From Streptomyces sp. SJL17-4 (lineage in GTDB: Bacteria; Actinomycetota; Actinomycetes; Streptomycetales; Streptomycetaceae), in the NCBI RefSeq assembly GCF_036826855.1, contig NZ_CP104578.1, forward strand, positions 5,305,501 to 5,369,500: DNA of 64,000 bases, written 5' to 3'. Positions 61,248-64,000 of this stretch are shown piece after piece (position 1 is the first letter of the stretch; every line of letters begins with the position of its first letter). The notes beneath the pieces were generated by a model. That model searched no databases. It was not told the origin of the DNA and saw only the letters and a list, made by a program, of their open reading frames with translations. Position numbers and translations under genes: made by a program.

Positions 61248-62678
61248 ATGGCAACGGCGCCCAGCGTCTCGTACTCGATGACGGTCCGGCTGGAGGTTCC
61301 CGCGAGCGGAACCGCGGTCTCCCAGCTCACCACGGCGGTGGAGTCCCACGGCGGATCCGTCACCGGCCTCGACGTGACCGCCTCCGGCCACGAGAAGCTC
61401 CGTATCGACGTCACCATCGCCGCGACCTCCACCGCGCACGCCGACGAGATCGTCGAGCAGCTGCGCACCATCGAGGGCGTCGTCCTCGGCAAGGTCTCGG
61501 ACCGTACGTTCCTGATGCACCTCGGCGGCAAGATCGAGATGGCGTCCAAGCACCCCATCCGCAACCGTGACGACCTCTCCATGATCTACACCCCGGGTGT
61601 CGCCCGGGTGTGCATGGCGATCGCCGAGAACCCCGAGGACGCCCGCCGCCTCACCATCAAGCGCAACACCGTCGCGGTCGTCACCGACGGCTCCGCCGTC
61701 CTCGGCCTCGGCAACATCGGCCCGATGGCCGCCATGCCGGTCATGGAGGGCAAGGCCGCCCTGTTCAAGCGCTTCGCCGACATCGACGCCTGGCCGCTCT
61801 GCCTCGACACGCAGGACACCGACGAGATCGTGGCGATCGTCAAGGCGATCGCCCCCGGCTTCGCGGGCATCAACCTGGAGGACATCTCCGCGCCGCGCTG
61901 CTTCGAGATCGAGGCCCGGCTGCGCGAGGCCCTCGACATCCCCGTCTTCCACGACGACCAGCACGGCACGGCCATCGTCGTCCTCGCCGCCCTGACCAAC
62001 GCGCTCCGCGTGGTCAACAAGGGCATCGGCGACGTACGGGTCGTCATGTCCGGTGCCGGCGCGGCCGGTACGGCCATCCTCAAGCTGCTGATCGCGGCGG
62101 GCGTGAAGCACGCCGTCGTCGCCGACATCCAGGGCGTCGTGCACGCGGGCCGCGAGGACCTCGTGGACGCCCCGGCCGACTCGCCGCTGCGCTGGATCGC
62201 CGACAACACCAACCCCGAGGGCGTCACCGGCACCCTCAAGCAGGCCGTGGTCGGCGCGGACGTCTTCATCGGCGTCTCGGCCCCGAACCTGCTGGGCGCG
62301 GACGACGTCGCCGCGATGGCGGAGGGCGCGATCGTCTTCGCACTCGCGAACCCCGACCCGGAGGTCGACCCGGCCGCCGCGCGCCTGACGGCCGCCGTCG
62401 TCGCCACCGGCCGCTCGGACTTCCCGAACCAGATCAACAACGTGCTGGTCTTCCCGGGTGTCTTCCGCGGTCTCCTCGACGCCCAGTCCCGTACCGTCAA
62501 CACGGAGATGATGCTGGCGGCGGCCACCGCCCTCGCCGACGTCGTCACCGAGGACGAGCTGAACCCGAACTACATCATCCCGTCGGTCTTCAACGACAAG
62601 GTCGCGGGCGCGGTCGCCGGAGCCGTGCGCAACGCGGCGAAGGCGGCGGCCGGCGGCCCGGCGGCGACCGGCCGCTGA
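61248..62678 (+). CDS. NAD(P)-dependent malic enzyme with N-terminal ACT domain
   Basis: The 476-residue enzyme has an ACT-type regulatory domain at about 8-85 (TVRLEVPASGTAVSQLTTAV), then the malic enzyme core. The core shows SMIYTPGVARVC, a catalytic Lys in EGKAALFKRFADIDAWP, metal-binding LEDISAPRCFEIE, FHDDQHGTAIV, and the dinucleotide fold SGAGAAGTAIL. It converts malate to pyruvate and CO2, linking the TCA cycle with lipid and secondary metabolite precursors. The ACT domain suggests allosteric control by an amino acid or similar small molecule. It may be controlled by the structured RNA and terminator upstream. Confidence 0.94.
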   Translation: MATAPSVSYSMTVRLEVPASGTAVSQLTTAVESHGGSVTGLDVTASGHEKLRIDVTIAATSTAHADEIVEQLRTIEGVVLGKVSDRTFLMHLGGKIEMASKHPIRNRDDLSMIYTPGVARVCMAIAENPEDARRLTIKRNTVAVVTDGSAVLGLGNIGPMAAMPVMEGKAALFKRFADIDAWPLCLDTQDTDEIVAIVKAIAPGFAGINLEDISAPRCFEIEARLREALDIPVFHDDQHGTAIVVLAALTNALRVVNKGIGDVRVVMSGAGAAGTAILKLLIAAGVKHAVVADIQGVVHAGREDLVDAPADSPLRWIADNTNPEGVTGTLKQAVVGADVFIGVSAPNLLGADDVAAMAEGAIVFALANPDPEVDPAAARLTAAVVATGRSDFPNQINNVLVFPGVFRGLLDAQSRTVNTEMMLAAATALADVVTEDELNPNYIIPSVFNDKVAGAVAGAVRNAAKAAAGGPAATGR

Positions 62679-62695
62679 CGGCGCGTCGCGATTCG

Positions 62696-62738
62696 CGGAG
62701 CCGTAAACCCGCCTTTAGGGTGGCTTTTCGGCTCCGCA
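62696..62738 (+). terminator. terminator after malic enzyme
   Basis: GCGGAGCCG pairs with CGGCTCCGC with an inner ACCC/GGGT helix, starting 17 nt after the stop. Confidence 0.7.
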
Positions 62739-62990
62739 TGGTTTTCGCGGAGTCGACAGAACGTCACCACCACGGGGCGCTGGCGCTTTTCGTGTGACCC
62801 CAGGGGGTGCCGGATTGGCGTTCCCGCCGCTGGTGGGGGCAGGATGCGTGTTTGGGCGCGAGGGTCTGTCATTAGACCCGGGTCCGGGGACTGTCCGAAG
62901 GCCCTGGCAGCATCGGCTTCGCTGTACCCAATCACGCGGCTTCCGCCGCGTGGCACGCCTCACAGGCAAGAAGAACACGGGAGTAACAAC
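62739..62990 (+). promoter_or_regulatory. leader and promoter region of the HU gene
   Basis: The gap of about 250 nt holds two hairpins, GGGTCT-N6-AGACCC near 62864 and the strong CACGCGGC-TTCC-GCCGCGTG near 62933-62952. The second ends about 39 nt before the start codon. A long 5' untranslated leader is plausible. No gene is supported here. Confidence 0.4.
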
Positions 62991-63272
62991 ATGAACCGCA
63001 GTGAGCTGGTGGCCGCCCTGGCCGACCGCGCCGAGGTGACCCGCAAGGACGCCGACGCCGTGCTGGCCGCTCTCGCCGAGACCGTCGGTGAGGTCGTCGC
63101 CAAGGGCGACGAGAAGGTCACCATCCCCGGCTTCCTGACCTTCGAGCGCACCCACCGTGCCGCTCGCACCGCTCGTAACCCGCAGACCGGCGACCCGATC
63201 GACATCCCGGCCGGCTACAGCGTGAAGGTCTCCGCGGGCTCGAAGCTCAAGGAAGCCGCCAAGGGCAAGTAA
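62991..63272 (+). CDS. hup: HU-family nucleoid-associated protein
   Basis: The 93-residue protein is a standard HU: MNRSELVAALADRAEVTRK helices, the dimer core, and the DNA-binding arm TARNPQTGDPIDIPAGYSVKV. It is the short HU of streptomycetes without the Lys/Ala-rich C-terminal tail of the HupS type, so it corresponds to the vegetative HupA. It bends and compacts DNA. GGGAG precedes the ATG, and a strong terminator follows. Confidence 0.95.
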   Translation: MNRSELVAALADRAEVTRKDADAVLAALAETVGEVVAKGDEKVTIPGFLTFERTHRAARTARNPQTGDPIDIPAGYSVKVSAGSKLKEAAKGK

Positions 63273-63309
63273 GGCCGACAAGGCCGCGTAAGGCAGCCTG
63301 GAGGCACAG

Positions 63310-63346
63310 AAAGGGCGGCCACCCTGTCAGGGGGTGGCCGCCCTTT
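63310..63346 (+). terminator. terminator after the HU gene
   Basis: A perfect 15-bp stem AAAGGGCGGCCACCC/GGGTGGCCGCCCTTT is followed by CGTTCG. Confidence 0.9.
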
Positions 63347-63354
63347 CGTTCGCC

Positions 63355-63384
63355 CGTGTGCGGGCCCCTCAGGGCCCGCACACG
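63355..63384 (-). terminator. terminator of murA
   Basis: CGTGTGCGGGCCC-CTCA-GGGCCCGCACACG, a perfect 13-bp hairpin, lies 20 nt beyond the murA stop on the minus strand. Confidence 0.8.
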
Positions 63385-63403
63385 GGCTACGCCGTCACGG
63401 GCG

Positions 63404-63998
63404 TCACACCAGCGCGCTGCCGGGGAGCTCGACCTTGGCGCCGAGCTCGACGAGCTTCTCCATGAAGTTCTCGTAGCCGCGGTTGATCAGCTCGATGCCG
63501 TGCACCCGGGAGGTGCCCTGCGCCGCGAGCGCCGCGATCAGGTACGAGAAGCCGCCGCGCAGGTCGGGGATGACCAGATCGGCGCCCTGGAGCTTCGTCG
63601 GGCCGGACACGACCGCCGAGTGCAGGAAGTTCCGCTGGCCGAAGCGGCAGTCGGAGCCGCCGAGGCACTCGCGGTACAGCTGGATGTGTGCGCCCATCTG
63701 GTTGAGCGCGGAGGTGAAGCCGAGCCGGGACTCGTACACCGTCTCGTGGACGATGGAGAGGCCGGAGGCCTGCGTCAGGGCCACCACCAGCGGCTGCTGC
63801 CAGTCCGTCTGGAAGCCGGGGTGCACGTCCGTCTCCAGGTGGATCGCGTTGAGCGAGCCGCCCGGGTGCCAGAAGCGGATGCCCTCGTCGTCGATCTCGA
63901 AGGCGCCACCCACCTTCCGGTAGGTGTTGAGGAAGGTCATCATCGAGCGCTGCTGGGCGCCGCGCACGTAGATGTTGCCCTCGGTCGCCAGCGCCGCG
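63404..63998 (-). CDS. murA: UDP-N-acetylglucosamine 1-carboxyvinyltransferase, C-terminal part
   Basis: About 198 C-terminal residues are present; the start is beyond the window edge. The sequence (ALATEGNIYVRGAQQRSMMTFLNTYRKVGG, split at the edge, then IHLETDVHPGFQTDWQQP and the end NFMEKLVELGAKVELPG) is that of MurA. MurA adds enolpyruvate to UDP-GlcNAc, the first committed step of peptidoglycan synthesis. The catalytic cysteine loop lies in the missing N-terminal half. The arrangement converging with hup is the usual streptomycete one. Confidence 0.95.
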   Translation of the reverse strand, partial: AALATEGNIYVRGAQQRSMMTFLNTYRKVGGAFEIDDEGIRFWHPGGSLNAIHLETDVHPGFQTDWQQPLVVALTQASGLSIVHETVYESRLGFTSALNQMGAHIQLYRECLGGSDCRFGQRNFLHSAVVSGPTKLQGADLVIPDLRGGFSYLIAALAAQGTSRVHGIELINRGYENFMEKLVELGAKVELPGSALV

Positions 63999-64000
63999 GA

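Noticed and set aside
62794..62994. 66-codon frame ending in an ATGA overlap with the HU gene
   Set aside because: The peptide is low-complexity Gly/Arg/Pro with no ribosome site, and the region contains strong hairpins more consistent with an untranslated leader.

Overview
The window is a GC-rich chromosomal segment from a streptomycete. The evidence is GTG and TTG starts, Streptomyces-type rRNA and tmRNA, and an unbroken series of actinobacterial core genes (mtrAB-lpqB, hpf, secA, NAD-glutamate dehydrogenase, two tandem Ser/Thr kinases, prfB, ftsEX, smpB-ssrA, narK-nnaR, a HelD-like helicase, malic enzyme, HU and murA). The kinase pair, nnaR next to a nitrate transporter, and the LAETG-type sortase E substrate point to Streptomyces. 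No species is claimed.

Layout. 1-500: end of an rRNA operon (23S 3' end, 5S, terminator). 647-1150: small secreted protein. 1221-6634 (minus): five-gene membrane operon (GPDPase-like membrane protein, DUF4129, DUF4350, MoxR ATPase, DUF58). 6823-9261: a small accessory islet (protein remnant, HAD phosphatase, two Cys-rich hypotheticals) with long silent gaps. 9427-14175: mtrA-mtrB-lpqB, with a short leader ORF just before mtrA. 14370-17117: comF-like gene with two TTA codons, a structured leader plus hpf, and an orphan LuxR-type response regulator. 17153-24837: AlkX/YcaQ-like protein, GNAT, secA, Rv3235-family and DUF6912 proteins, HAD, PfpI. 25271-30277: giant NAD-glutamate dehydrogenase.

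30402-34344: GT87 glycosyltransferase and a Wzm/Wzt-type polysaccharide ABC exporter, with a divergent TetR regulator over a 20-bp direct repeat. 34429-38049: sugar ABC importer whose first permease carries a large external loop. 38173-45939: FHA-FtsK-like ATPase with about 19 disordered repeats inside its ATPase core, divergent from two Ser/Thr kinases (pkaA, pkaB). 45969-52748: prfB, a sortase-anchored TTDP-repeat surface protein, a tiny zinc-ribbon membrane protein, ftsEX, an S41 protease, smpB and tmRNA. 52831-58048: MFS/LysR pair, then nitrate transporter and its regulator nnaR with a GlnR-like box. 58507-63998: HelD-like helicase, a candidate small RNA or riboswitch, malic enzyme, HU, and the C-terminal part of murA.

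How they fit: most of the window serves envelope growth and its control (MtrAB-LpqB, SecA, FtsEX, kinases, FHA-ATPase, polysaccharide export, sortase substrate, MurA), ribosome maintenance (HPF, RF2, SmpB/tmRNA) and nitrogen/carbon metabolism (GDH, nitrate uptake, malic enzyme). The main items for follow-up are the structured RNA at about 60939-61083, the hpf leader, the repeat insertion in the FHA-FtsK protein next to the kinases, a nested palindromic intergenic repeat present three times, and short tandem duplications at gene boundaries. All functions come from reading the sequence and family knowledge; no database search was run.
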